The notes under the pieces: model-generated
Databases searched by the model: none
What the model saw: the letters and a program-made list of their open reading frames with translations, nothing else
Told to the model about the DNA's origin: nothing
In this document: positions 33,661 through 44,397 of the stretch, piece after piece
Numbering within the stretch: position 1 is the first letter of the stretch
Layout: every line of letters starts with the position of its first letter
Origin: Musa acuminata AAA Group
Taxonomy: Eukaryota; Streptophyta; Magnoliopsida; Zingiberales; Musaceae
Length of the DNA stretch: 64,000 nucleotides
Assembly (NCBI RefSeq): GCF_036884655.1
Contig: NC_088347.1
Span: 16,021,001-16,085,000, forward strand
Reading direction: 5' to 3'
Position numbers and translations under genes: made by a program

Positions 33661-35910
33661 TGTTGAATCTCGGGTTTTGATGATGAAGTCAATTGTCATT
33701 TGTTATCTAATCTATGTGTTGAGATAAGTGTGCAGGATTAACTACGATAAGAGTAAGACAAGCAGCAGGTGTTGCGCCGGAGTCAAGATCAGTATCACGT
33801 TGGGAGTTCGAGAGTTCGACGGAAGTTCGGACGGTCGTCGGAGGTTCAGCGTGAACAGATCCGAGAAGTCCAGAAGCTTGCCAAGCGAAGCTCGTCGGAA
33901 CTCGCCAAGTGGATCGTCGCAAGTCCAGGAGTATGCCGGATGTCCGCAGAAGGATCATCGAGGGTTATCGGTTGATCGACGGAAGTTGGCTGGAAACTCG
34001 CCGGAAGAAGCGATTGACGCATCGGAGCAAAGCTGCAGAAGTTGTCTTAGAGTTAATCGTAGTTAGCATGATGATTAAGCATGAAAATGGGAGGTGATCC
34101 CATTAGCTTAATCTTGGGGCAATTGGGCCCCTGAAAAGATTCAAAGTGGGCCGAATGGAGTGAACCATTCGGACCCTGATTGCACCAGGAGGTGCAACCG
34201 CCCCAGCCAGGAGGTGCAACCGCCTGGGCTGTGGGGTTGGGAGGTGCAACCGCCCCAGCCAGGAGGTGCAACCGCCAGGGCTGCGAGGCTGGGAGGTGCA
34301 ACCGCCCCAACCGAGAGGTGCAACCGCCCAGAGCTCAGTCTTCGAGCTAGACTGGGCGGTGCAACCTCCTCTGCCAAGAGGTAGCACCGCCAGAGCTCAA
34401 GTTTCGAGCTCTGCCAGGCGATGCAACCACCGAGCTCAGTCTTCGAGCTCTGGCAGAGAGGTGCATCAGCCTGAGCTCAGTCTCGAGCTCTGCCAGGTGA
34501 TGCATTCACCGAGCTCAGTCTTCGAGCTCTGGCAGAGAGGTGCATCAGCCTGAGCTCAGCTTGGAGCTCTGCCAGGTGATGCAACCACCGAGCTCAGTTT
34601 CGAGCTCTGCCAGGTGATGCAATCACCAAGCTCAGTCTTCGAGCTCTGCCAGGTGATGCAACCATCGAGCTCAGTCTTCGAGCTCTGGCAGAGAGAAGCA
34701 ATCGCCTGAGCTCAGTCTTCGAGCTCTGCCAGGCGGTGCCACCTCTCCAGTCAAGAGGTGCAACCGCCTGATCCCAGAATTCTGGGATTTGATCGATTTG
34801 ATCATTTTGAGCTCGAATTTTGAATTGGGTTGGGGCCTATAAATACCCCACCCATTCAGCACTGAAAAGATACAGACCTACATCGAAATCTTGATCTTTT
34901 CTGTGATTCTAAGAAGCTCAAAAGTGTTGTAAAGCCTTTAAGTCTCCTCCTTCTGTTCTTCAAGTTTTCAGTTGTAAAGTGAGGAGAGAAAGGTCTGTAA
35001 AGGTTGTCTCCTGAGCCTGTCAAAAGGAGAGAAATTGTAAAAGGGAAGTTTGGCCTTCGCCCATTGAAGGAAGGCACCTAGTTGACGTCGGCAACCTCAT
35101 CGGTGGAGGAAGCCAAAAGTGGAGTAGGTCAAGGCTGACCGAACCACTCTAAATCTCTGGTTTGCATTTATTTTCGAGCACTTTATCATTACTGCAAACC
35201 TCCCTCATTACTACTGCTCTCTGCGCTTTCACGAACAAGTTCTAAGTGTTGTTTTTTCGAATCTGCATTCAGACGTAATTTCGTATTTTCATACATTACA
35301 GTTTACGTTTACGTTTGATTCTGCAGAACTGTTTTTCGTGCTTTTACGAACGAGCTTCTTTGCAGTTTACACTTACACTTTAATCCTATTGATAACTGCA
35401 ATCTGTCCTCTACGATTTTACGAACGATTTTCAGCATTTAGACGTAAAACTGCATTCAGACGTAAATCGGTTTTCCTCGCTCAATCATCAGATCTCAGTT
35501 CACATTTACATCTTGATTCCAACTGCATACTGCCTTCTGCAAGTATACAAACAAGTTTTTGAGTTTAGACGTAAATCTGCGTTTAGACGTAAAACTGCGT
35601 TTAGACGTAAATTTGCGTTTAGACGTAAATCTGCGTTTAGACGTAAATCTGCGTTTAGACGTAAATCTGCGTTTAGACGTAAAACAGTGTTTAAACGTAA
35701 ATCTGAGTTTAGACGTAAATCTACGTTTGAACGTAAATCTGCGTTTAGACGTAAATCTGAGTTTAGATGTAAACTGCGCTTAGATACAAACTGAGAATTT
35801 GCTTTTGCATCATAACAGTTTTTAAACGAACGCAGCTTTTTTTTTAATCATTGTAAGATTTCCGCTGCACTAATTCACCCCCCCCCCTCTTAGTGCTCTC
35901 GATCCTAACA
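33661..35910 (+). mobile_element. Element J 3' LTR
   Basis: 2250 bp, TGTTGAATCTCGGG to GATCCTAACA. It matches the 5' LTR apart from about a dozen substitutions, one additional 18-bp unit in the array at 35561-35782, and one base in the C-run. The target duplication GATAA follows. Confidence 0.93.
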
Positions 35911-35915
35911 GATAA

Positions 35916-36189
35916 AACTTGATATTATGTTTTTCATGCAATGAATCAAACTTATATTCCAAACACAAGAATAGTTGGACTTCTCCTTTTTGTTGATGAT
36001 AAAGGGGGAGAAGTATGATGTTATGCATAAGTTCATGATGACGTGTTGCAAGTATTCATGATGAATATTGCAATGACTTAAATTCAGTTTGAATTTAAGA
36101 TTCTATCAATATGGAATATTGATAGGGAGAGTTTGTTTAAACTTCGGGAGTTAAGTTTAACTCCGTCATCAATTGGTTGTCAGGGAGAT
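35916..36189 (+). other. Element I interior, 3' end
   Basis: Resumes I's interior after J. It contains a polypurine copy AAAGGGGGAGA at 36001-36011. The tract next to the LTR has decayed to CAGGGAGAT (36181-36189). Confidence 0.75.
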
Positions 36190-36583
36190 TATTGAATCTC
36201 ATATTTTGATGATGAAACCAATTGATAATTGTGTATGTTTTAATCTACGTTTTGAGTGATGCAGGATGCTTCAATCAGGATGAGATAGTTAAAGTAGGAA
36301 AAATCATGTTGGGCCGGAGGAACATGTTAGAAGATTGGACGTCGGGCCGGTGGATCGGTCGACGTATCGACAGAAGGCTTCGGGCTATGGATTCGGGCAT
36401 CGGGTCAAGAAGAGCGGGTATTGCGCCAAAGATATTAGAGTTGCGGAGTCAATTGGCTAATTGGGCAATAGGCCGCAGGAGAGGACGATGCGCCGAAGAA
36501 TCGGACGAAGCATCGAGGGACCAATGACATGCCGGACAACTTGATTAATGCTTAGTATTAATTATCTAGATTTAAGTTTGTTT
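36190..36583 (+). mobile_element. Element I 3' LTR, left segment
   Basis: Starts TATTGAATCTCAT (TG changed to TA) and runs to AAGTTTGTTTT, where K begins. It continues at 46781 with TACATGTGCAGG; the 5' LTR has GTTTTACATGTGCAGG uninterrupted at 22208-22223, confirming the splice. Confidence 0.88.
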
Positions 36584-38961
36584 TGTTAGGATCGAGAGCA
36601 CTAAGAGGGGGGGGGGTGAATTAGTGCAGCGGAAATCTTATAATAATTTAAAAACCAAACGCTGCTTTCATTCAAAAACTATTGTGATGCAAAAGCAAAT
36701 TCTCAGTTTGTATCTAAGTGCAGTTTACGTCTAGACTGCGTTTAAGCGCAGTTTTGCGTCTAAGCGCAGTTTTGCGTTTAAACTCAGATTTACGTCTAAA
36801 TGCAGATTTACGTCTAAACGCAGATTTACGTCTAAACGCAGTTTTACGTCTAAACGCAGTTTTACGTCTAAACGTAGATTTACGTCCAAACGCAGTTTTA
36901 CGTCTAAACGCAGATTTACGTCTAAACGCAGTTTTACGTCTAGACGCAGATTTACGTCTAAACTTTGAAACTCGTTTGTATACTCACAGAAGGCAGTATG
37001 CAGTTGAAATCAAGACGTAAACGTGAACAGAAATCTGATGATTGAGCGAGGAAAGCCGATTTACGTCTGAATGCAGTTTTACGTCTAAATGTTTGAAACT
37101 CGTTCTTAAAATCGTAGAGGACAGATTGCAGTTATTAATAGAATTAAAATGTAAGCGTAAACTGCAAGGAAGCTCGTTCGTAAAAGCGCGGAAAACAGTT
37201 CTGCAGAATCAAACGTAAACGTAAGCTGTAATGTATGAAAATATGAAGTTACGTCTGAATGCAGATTTGGAAGAACAGCTCTTAGAACTTGTTCGTGAAA
37301 GCGCAGAGAGCAGTAGTGATGAGGGAGGTTTGCAGTAATGATAAAGTACTCGAAATTAAACGCAAACCAGAGATTTAGAGTGGTTCGGTCAGCCTTGACC
37401 TACTCCACTTTTGGCTTCCTCCACCGATGAGGTTGCCGACGTCAACTAGGTGCCTTCCTTCAATGGGCGAAGGCCAAACTTCCCTCTTACAATTTCTCTC
37501 CTTTTGACAGGCTTAGGAGACAACCTTTACAGACCTTTCTCTCCTCACTTTACAATTGGAAACTTGAAGAACAGAAGGAGGAGACTTAAGGCTTTACAAC
37601 ACTTTTGAGCTCTTTAGAATCACAGAAAAGATCACAATTTCGGTATGGGTCTGTTATCTTTTCAGTGCTGAATGGGTGGGGTATTTATAGGCCCCAACCC
37701 AATTCAAAATTCGAGCTCAAAACGATCAAATCGATCAAATCCCAGAATTCTGGGATCAGGCGGTTGCACCTCTCGACTGGAGAGGTGGCACCGCCTGGCA
37801 GAGCTCGAAGACTGAGCTCTGCCGATTGCTTCTCTCTGCCAGAGCTCGAAGACTGAGCTCGATGGTTGCATCACCTGGCAGAGCTCGAAGACTGAGCTTG
37901 GTGGTTGCATCACCTGGCAGAGCTCGAAATCTGAGCTTGGTGGTTGCATCACTTGGCAGAGCTCCAAACTGAGCTCAAGCTGATGCACCATTCTGCCAGA
38001 GCTCGAAGACTGAGCTTGGTGAATGCTTCACCTGGCAAAGCTCGAGACTGAGCTCAGGCTGATGCACCACTCTGCCAGAGCTCGAAGACTGAGCTCGGTG
38101 GTTGCATCGCCTGGCACAGCTCGGAACTTGAGCTCTAGCGGTGCAACCTCTTGGCTGGAGCGGTTGCACCTCCCAGCCTTGCAACCCTGGCGGTTGCACC
38201 TCCTGGCTGGGGCGGTTGCACCTCCCAGCCTTGCAACCCTGGCGGTTGCACCTCCTGGCTGGGGCGGTTGCACCTCTCAACCCCACAGCCCAGGCGGTTG
38301 CACCTCCTGGCTGGGGCGGTTGCACCTCTCAACCCCACAGTCCAGGCGGTTGCACCTCCTGGCTGGGGCGGTTGCACCTCTCAACCCCACAGCCCAGGCG
38401 GTTGCACCTCCTGGCTGGGGCGGTTGCACCTCCTGGTGCAATCAGGGTCCGAATGGTTCACTCCATTCGACCCAGTTTGAATCTTTTCAGGGGCCCAATT
38501 GCCCCAAGATTAAGCTAATGGGATCACCTCCCATTTTCATGCTTAATCATCGTGCTAACTACGAATATCTCTAAGACAACTTCTGCAGCTTTGCTCCGAT
38601 GCGTCAATCGCTTCTTCCGGCGAGTTTCCGGCCAACTTCCGTCGATCAACCGATAACCTTCGGTGATCCTTCTGCGGACATCCGGCATACTCCTGGACTT
38701 TGCGACGATCCACTTGGCGAGTTCCGACGAGCTTCGCTTGGCAAGCTTCAGGACTTCTCGGATCTGTTCTCTCTGAACCTCCGACGACCGTCCGAACTTC
38801 CGTCGAACTCTCGAACTCCCAACGTGATCATGATCTTGACTCTGGGGCAACTCCTGCTGCTTGTCTTATTCTCATCGTAGTTAATCCTGCACACTTATCT
38901 CAACACATAGATTAGATAACAAATGACAATTGACTTCATCATCAAAATCCGAGATTCAACA
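36584..38961 (-). mobile_element. Element K 3' LTR
   Basis: In minus sense it starts at 38961 (TGTTGAATCTCGG) and ends at 36584 (GATCCTAACA). The CGG-rich block is at about 38600-38830, the palindrome array (CGGTTGCACCTCC on the plus strand) at 38140-38430, GAGCTC repeats at 37780-38130, the TATA box at 37682-37689, and the 18-bp array at about 36720-36965 with some 13 units. Confidence 0.93.
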
Positions 38962-39712
38962 ATCTCCCCCTTTTTGATGATGACAATCAATTGATAAAGG
39001 AGTTGTCCTTAACTCCCCCTATCTATATGCCATAGTTGAGATAAGTCAACCTTGAATTCAAGACCTAAGAATTCAAGTGACGTATTGATAAGTTAGATCA
39101 GTTAAACTTATCAATGCTCCCATCATGATGCCTATCATGATGTATCTCTTCATACATCATCAAGTTTGTATGATTGTGTTTGTCACCATTCATCATGTAA
39201 TTATATAAAGCAACGAAGGACTTTTTACATGATGCTCACATTTGAGATTTTCTAGTAAGTTTGCATTTTCTTTACAATATCAAATCAAGACATGATGCAA
39301 ACTATAGTACATGTTCACATATCTCTTGGTGATGCAAGGATGGCATAACATTGTTTATAGCATCACTCAAGTATTTGCAACTATGACATAGATATGATTA
39401 TGGCAGTTCAGCTATGACATAGTGTTTATCAATTCATATTTTTCTCCCCCTTTGTCATTAACAAAAAGCATGATAGCATTATTAAGCATATAAAGGAAGT
39501 CATGACACATATATTTTGCTTGACGAAGGAAAGTCATTTTCCAAAGAGTTTTCATAAGAGTGTACGGGAACATCCCATTTTTAGCATACAATCTGAAAAA
39601 TGACCTTCTTACATGCATTTGGTTAAAAATACATAATTTGCAACATGTTATTTGATCAAGCGTTGTCAAGGCATGTAATAGTAATAACATCCGAAAGATA
39701 ATTTTAACTAGT
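38962..39712 (-). promoter_or_regulatory. Post-pol region of K with polypurine tracts
   Basis: The tract next to the 3' LTR is at 38962-38976 (minus strand AAAAAGGGGGAGAT). An upstream copy lies at 39443-39453. Short open frames occur but no convincing ORF. Similar in layout to J 32869-33660. Confidence 0.75.
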
Positions 39713-42700
39713 TTAAGTATTCGGACACATCAACATTCCTAATTCTCTTCTTATGTAATCAAATTGTTTTTCACATAGGGGTTTTGTGAAGATATCAGCC
39801 AGTTGATGTTTGGTATCAATAAACTCTATGGTCACGTCATGATTAGTGACATGATCACGTATAAAGTAATGTCTAATATCAATGTGTTTTGTTCTTGAGT
39901 GTTGTATAGGATTTTTAGTTAAGCATATTGCACTCGTGTTATCACATTTAATGGGAATATCTTTAAGATTCACTTTGTAATCTTCTAAAGTGTTTTTCAT
40001 CCATACAACTTGTGCACAGCATGCACTTGCTGCAATGTATTCAGCTTCGGTTGTTGATAGGGCAACCGAGTTTTGTTTCTTAGATGACCAGGATACAAGG
40101 GCATGTCCTAAAAATTGACATGATCCTGATGTGCTTTTTCTATCTAGTTTACAGCCAGCGAAGTCCGCATCAGCATAAGCTATTAATTCAAAATTTTCTG
40201 ATTTTGGGTACCATAATCCTAGATTGGTAGTTCCATTAAGATATCTGAGTATTCTTTTGACAGCTTTGAGATGAGATATCTTAGGGTCTGATTGAAATCT
40301 AGCACAAAGTCCTACACTGAACATAATGTCTGGTCTGGTGGCAGTGAGGTAAAGTAAACTTCCTATCATACCCCTATAGGTTTTTTGATCGAAGCTTTCT
40401 CCATTCTCATCAATTTCTAACTTAGTGGAGGTGCTCATAGGAGTGTCAATGGATTTTGAATTATTCATTTTGAACTTCTTTAGCAAACTCACAGCATATT
40501 TGGTTTGACTAATAAAGATGCCATTGCTTAGTTGTTTGATTTGTAGGCCTAAGAAGAATGTTAACTCTCCCATTAGACTCATTTCGAATTCATGACTCAT
40601 AGTTTTCGAAAAGGATTCACAAAGAGATTCATTTGTAGAACCAAAGATAATATCATCAACATAAATCTGAACAATGAGAAAATTATCTTCAAAATTCTTG
40701 ATAAATAATGTAGTATCAACCTTGCCTTTAATGAAATTATTTTCAATGAGAAAAGAGCTAAGTCTCTCATACCAAGCCCTTGGGGCTTGTTTTAAACCAT
40801 AGAGAGCTTTAGTTAATTTAAACACATGATTAGGGTAGCCATTGTTTTCAAATCCAGGAGGTTGTTCAACATAAACTTCTTCGGAAATGAAACCATTTAG
40901 AAAAGCGCTTTTAACATCCATTTGAAATAACTTAAAATTATTGCAACTAGCGTAGGCAAGGAGCATCCTTATGGCTTCCAATCGAGCCACAGGTGCGAAG
41001 GTTTCTTCGTAATCGATACCTTCTTCTTGGTTGAAACCTTTGGCCACTAATCTAGCCTTGTTTCTAACCACGATACCATTTTCATCTTGCTTGTTTCTAA
41101 AGACCCATTTAGTACCAATTACTAAATGGTCATTTGGCCTAGGAACAAGCGTCCACACCTCATTTCTCTCAAATTGATTTAATTCATCTTGCATTGCGAA
41201 GATCCATGAATCATCTTTCATGGCTTCATCAACACATTTGGGTTCAATTTGGGAGAGAAAAGCGGCGTTGGCACAAAAGTTTTTAAAAGAAGATCGTGTT
41301 TGAACCCCCTTTGATGTGTCTCCTAGGATTAGCTCCTTAGGATGAGCATCAATATACTTCCAATCCTTGGGTAAGGATGTTTTGGAAGTGGATGCAACCA
41401 AGTTGCTAGTTGGAGACGGGGTTTCGTTTAAATTCAAGGAATCAAAATTAACATCATCATCAAGATCATTTTTCTTAATTTCTGAAATCTCATTGAAAAC
41501 AACATGGATGGATTCTTCAATAATTAAGGTTCTTTTATTGAAGATGCGAAAAGCTTTAGAAACCGAAGAATAACCAAGAAAGATTCCTTCATCAGATTTA
41601 GCATCGAATTTTCCTAAGTTATCCTTTTCATTCAAGATAAAACACTTACACCCAAAGACTTTAAAATATGAGACATTGGGTTTTTTGTTATTCCATAACT
41701 CATAGGGAGTTTTGGAGAGTAAGGGTCTTACTAGGACTCTATTTAAAATATAACATGCAGTGTTTACAGCTTCGGCCCAAAAATATTTGGGTAGGCTATG
41801 TTCATTTAACATGGTTCTTGCCATTTCTTGCAAATTTCGATTTTTTCTTTCTACTACCCCATTTTGTTGAGGATTTCTTGGAGTAGAGAAGTTATGGTTG
41901 TATCCGTTGAGTTCACAGAATTCTTGGAAGTCATGGTTTTGAAATTCTCCACCGTGATCACTTCTAATTGACGAAATCATAGATTCCTTCTCATTTTGAA
42001 CAAGTTTACAAAACTTGGTAAAATGTCTAAAGCATTCATTTTTTTGTTTTAAGAAGTAGGTCCATGTATATCTGCTGTAGTCATCAATAATGACAAAGGC
42101 GTATTTGCTACCTCCTAGACTCGATGTAGATATTGGTCCGAACAAGTCCATATGGATCAATTGCAAGGGCCTAGAGGTGCTTATTTGATTCTTAGCTTTG
42201 AAGCTACCCCTTATTTGCTTACCTAGTTGGCAAGCATCACATACATTATCTTTGATGAACTTGATATGAGGAATTCCTCTTACAAGTTCTCTAGATGATA
42301 CTTGATTGATTAGTTTCATGCTAGCATGACCTAATCTTCTATGCCATAGCCAAGCATCCTCATTCATAACGGCAAAGCACATTTCATCACATAAGTCATT
42401 GATGTCAATAGTGTATACGTTGTTTTGTTTTAATGCAATCATAGATATATTTTTGTGTGGTTTTTCAATGATGCAAGCATTAGATTCAAATCTTATAATA
42501 TATCCTTTATCACATAATTGACTAATGCTCAAGAGGTTATGTTTTAAACCATCAACTAGTAAAACATCTTCAATAGAGAGGTTGGATTTGTTACCTATGG
42601 TTCCTTTGCCAATGATTTTACCCTTGTTGTTGTCTCCGAAGGTGACATATCCTTCGTCTATGCTAGAGAGCTTAGAGAATTGAGATGGATCTCCGGTCAT

Positions 42701-42763
42701 ATGCCTTGAGCATCCACTATCAAGGTACCATTTCTTGCTCCTAGCTTGCGATTGTTTAGTTTT
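39713..42763 (-). CDS. Element K Pol: protease, integrase, RT, RNase H
   Basis: Makes the enzymes for reverse transcription and integration. Read from the codon after the gag stop (42763), it opens with a linker and the protease site [11 protein letters not shown]. The first ATG is at 42700, already past the DSG, so an internal start would give no active protease. Numbering from that ATG (995 aa): integrase zinc site H120, H125, C154, C157; catalytic D185, D248, E284 (D-x35-E); RT QMDV with D595 and YVDD at 680-683; RNase H D844, E885, D920; C-terminus [12 protein letters not shown]. All key residues are present, with no stop or frameshift. Length is normal for copia Pol. Expression probably needs readthrough of the TAG. 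Confidence 0.93.
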   Translation of the reverse strand, partial: KTKQSQARSKKWYLDSGCSRHMTGDPSQFSKLSSIDEGYVTFGDNNKGKIIGKGTIGNKSNLSIEDVLLVDGLKHNLLSISQLCDKGYIIRFESNACIIEKPHKNISMIALKQNNVYTIDINDLCDEMCFAVMNEDAWLWHRRLGHASMKLINQVSSRELVRGIPHIKFIKDNVCDACQLGKQIRGSFKAKNQISTSRPLQLIHMDLFGPISTSSLGGSKYAFVIIDDYSRYTWTYFLKQKNECFRHFTKFCKLVQNEKESMISSIRSDHGGEFQNHDFQEFCELNGYNHNFSTPRNPQQNGVVERKNRNLQEMARTMLNEHSLPKYFWAEAVNTACYILNRVLVRPLLSKTPYELWNNKKPNVSYFKVFGCKCFILNEKDNLGKFDAKSDEGIFLGYSSVSKAFRIFNKRTLIIEESIHVVFNEISEIKKNDLDDDVNFDSLNLNETPSPTSNLVASTSKTSLPKDWKYIDAHPKELILGDTSKGVQTRSSFKNFCANAAFLSQIEPKCVDEAMKDDSWIFAMQDELNQFERNEVWTLVPRPNDHLVIGTKWVFRNKQDENGIVVRNKARLVAKGFNQEEGIDYEETFAPVARLEAIRMLLAYASCNNFKLFQMDVKSAFLNGFISEEVYVEQPPGFENNGYPNHVFKLTKALYGLKQAPRAWYERLSSFLIENNFIKGKVDTTLFIKNFEDNFLIVQIYVDDIIFGSTNESLCESFSKTMSHEFEMSLMGELTFFLGLQIKQLSNGIFISQTKYAVSLLKKFKMNNSKSIDTPMSTSTKLEIDENGESFDQKTYRGMIGSLLYLTATRPDIMFSVGLCARFQSDPKISHLKAVKRILRYLNGTTNLGLWYPKSENFELIAYADADFAGCKLDRKSTSGSCQFLGHALVSWSSKKQNSVALSTTEAEYIAASACCAQVVWMKNTLEDYKVNLKDIPIKCDNTSAICLTKNPIQHSRTKHIDIRHYFIRDHVTNHDVTIEFIDTKHQLADIFTKPLCEKQFDYIRRELGMLMCPNT

Positions 42764-44347
42764 CTACAAGAAAGGATGATGTTTAGGTACCCATTTGCTT
42801 TTGGGTGCTTCATAAATAGATCTACATTTTCTATCATGTTGCATAGAGTTTATCATGGTTCCTTTAGGAACCCAAACTAATTTGTTTGGACTTATTTTCT
42901 TGAATGGACAACAATGTGTCTTGTGTCCAGATTTGCAACAAAAGTTGCACTTGGTTTGGTGTTGAACGTGTAAGATGGGGCCTCTTACAAAGGTAGTTGG
43001 ATTTCGGTGAGGACTCCTCACAAATCCAATCCCACTTCTTTTGGGAGCATGACCCTTGTTTGTAAGGATCATGTTTAATGACTTGCTACCAACCTCGAAT
43101 TTTTTCAAGGTGTCCTTAAGTAGCAAGTTTTCTTTTTGTAAAGTTACTAAATCATGACATTTGATACATGAATTTAAATTATCATGATGTTCGACTTTTA
43201 ACTTATCAAACTCACAAGTAAGATTATCATGTACCTTTTTTAGCAACTTGTATTTTCTATTTATAACTTTGCATTCATCAAATAAATCATGGAAGGCATT
43301 TAATAATTCATCGAAAGATAAATCAGCATCTAATAAATCCGTTACCTCCTCTTCGATGGCCATAAATGCGTAATGAGCAACTTGCTCGGTGTTGGATTCT
43401 TCTTCCTCAGATGCGCTCGAATCATCCCATGTTGCTTGGAGCGCCTTCTTCTTTGTTGTTCTTTTCTTGACTTGGGGACAATCACTTTTGTAATGTCCCG
43501 GCTTCTTACATTCATAGCAGATTACTTGGTCCTTCTTAGGTTCAAGTTTATTTTTCACATCGTTTTTAAACTTGTTTTTTCTGAAGAATTTTTTAAACTT
43601 TCTTGTCAAAAGTGCCAAGTCATCATCACAGTCCTCATCACTTGAGTTTTCTCTCAAGTGGCATTCAGCAGTTTTAAGTGCCATATCCTTCCTGTTCTTT
43701 GGAAGGATGTCTTCTTGCTCATCATGAGCTTTGCATGTCATTTCGTAGGTCATTAATGACCCGATTAGTTCTTCAAGAGGGAAATTTCGCAGATCTTTTG
43801 CCTCTTGAATGGCGGTGACTTTAGGATCCCAACTCTTAGGAAGGGATCTTAGTATCTTATTAACAAGCTCAAAATCCGAAAAGCTCTTTCCGAGACCTTT
43901 TAAACCGTTGACGACATCCGTGAAACGGGTAAACATGTCGCCAATGGTTTCACTCGGTTTCATTCGAAAAAGTTCAAAAGAATGTAGCAACAAATTGATT
44001 TTTGACTCTTTCACTCTACTTGTGCCCTCGTGGGTCACTTCAAGTGTGTGCCAAATATCAAAAGCAGTTTCGCAAGTTGAAACACGATTAAATTCGTTTT
44101 TATCTAGTGCGCAAAATAAGGCATTCATAGCCTTTGCATTAAGAGCGAAAGCCTTCTTCTCCAAATCGTTCCAATCGATCATTGGAAGAGAAGATTTTGA
44201 AAATCCATTTTCAACAAGGTTCCATAGTTCAAAATCCATAGAAATAAGGAAGATCCTCATTCGGGTCTTCCAGTAAGTGTAGTCCGTTCCACTGAACATG
44301 GGTGGACGTGTAATCGAATGCCCCTCTTGGTTTCCGGCGTATGCCAT
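42764..44347 (-). CDS. Element K Gag, intact (527 aa)
   Basis: Same architecture and length as J's Gag: capsid-type region to about residue 205, CCHC knuckle at 277-290, acidic and coiled-coil middle, second CCHC knuckle at 467-480. The start ATG lies 36 bases after the primer-binding site. It ends with TAG at 42766-42764, and the pol frame continues without shift. Particle formation and RNA packaging are the expected roles, and this Gag could also serve J RNA. Confidence 0.93.
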   Translation of the reverse strand: MAYAGNQEGHSITRPPMFSGTDYTYWKTRMRIFLISMDFELWNLVENGFSKSSLPMIDWNDLEKKAFALNAKAMNALFCALDKNEFNRVSTCETAFDIWHTLEVTHEGTSRVKESKINLLLHSFELFRMKPSETIGDMFTRFTDVVNGLKGLGKSFSDFELVNKILRSLPKSWDPKVTAIQEAKDLRNFPLEELIGSLMTYEMTCKAHDEQEDILPKNRKDMALKTAECHLRENSSDEDCDDDLALLTRKFKKFFRKNKFKNDVKNKLEPKKDQVICYECKKPGHYKSDCPQVKKRTTKKKALQATWDDSSASEEEESNTEQVAHYAFMAIEEEVTDLLDADLSFDELLNAFHDLFDECKVINRKYKLLKKVHDNLTCEFDKLKVEHHDNLNSCIKCHDLVTLQKENLLLKDTLKKFEVGSKSLNMILTNKGHAPKRSGIGFVRSPHRNPTTFVRGPILHVQHQTKCNFCCKSGHKTHCCPFKKISPNKLVWVPKGTMINSMQHDRKCRSIYEAPKSKWVPKHHPFL

Positions 44348-44383
44348 CTCTCTTGGGTTTTAATCCTTTAGAGAGTTAACCTT

Positions 44384-44395
44384 GCTCTGATACCA
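44384..44395 (-). promoter_or_regulatory. Primer-binding site of element K
   Basis: Minus strand TGGTATCAGAGC, perfect, two bases from the 5' LTR end at 44398. Confidence 0.88.
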
Positions 44396-44397
44396 AT

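Larger units (their letters stand above)
26472..35910 (+). mobile_element. Element J: Sirevirus with captured ORF in place of pol
   Basis: 9.44 kb between perfect duplications GATAA (26467-26471 and 35911-35915). LTRs are 26472-28702 (2231 bp) and 33661-35910 (2250 bp). They differ by about a dozen substitutions and one 18-bp repeat unit, so insertion is fairly recent. The interior has a primer-binding site, an intact gag, a run of 30 A, an unrelated 371-codon ORF, a 62-codon RNase H tail and polypurine tracts. Protease, integrase and reverse transcriptase are missing, so it must have moved using proteins from another copy, most likely K-like, whose LTRs and gag it shares. Confidence 0.93.

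Noticed and set aside
38023..38574. Long open frames on both strands with AVAPPGWGGCTSQP-like repeats (also near 26900-27360, 34050-34550 and 45840-46390)
   Set aside because: They lie in the U3 palindrome arrays of J and K, occur in several frames on both strands, and come from GC-rich repeats with few stops; no domain or start context.
38962..39712. Envelope-like third ORF after K pol, as in some Sireviruses
   Set aside because: Only short frames (up to about 92 codons) without signal peptide or membrane segment; region is mainly polypurine copies and AT-rich DNA.
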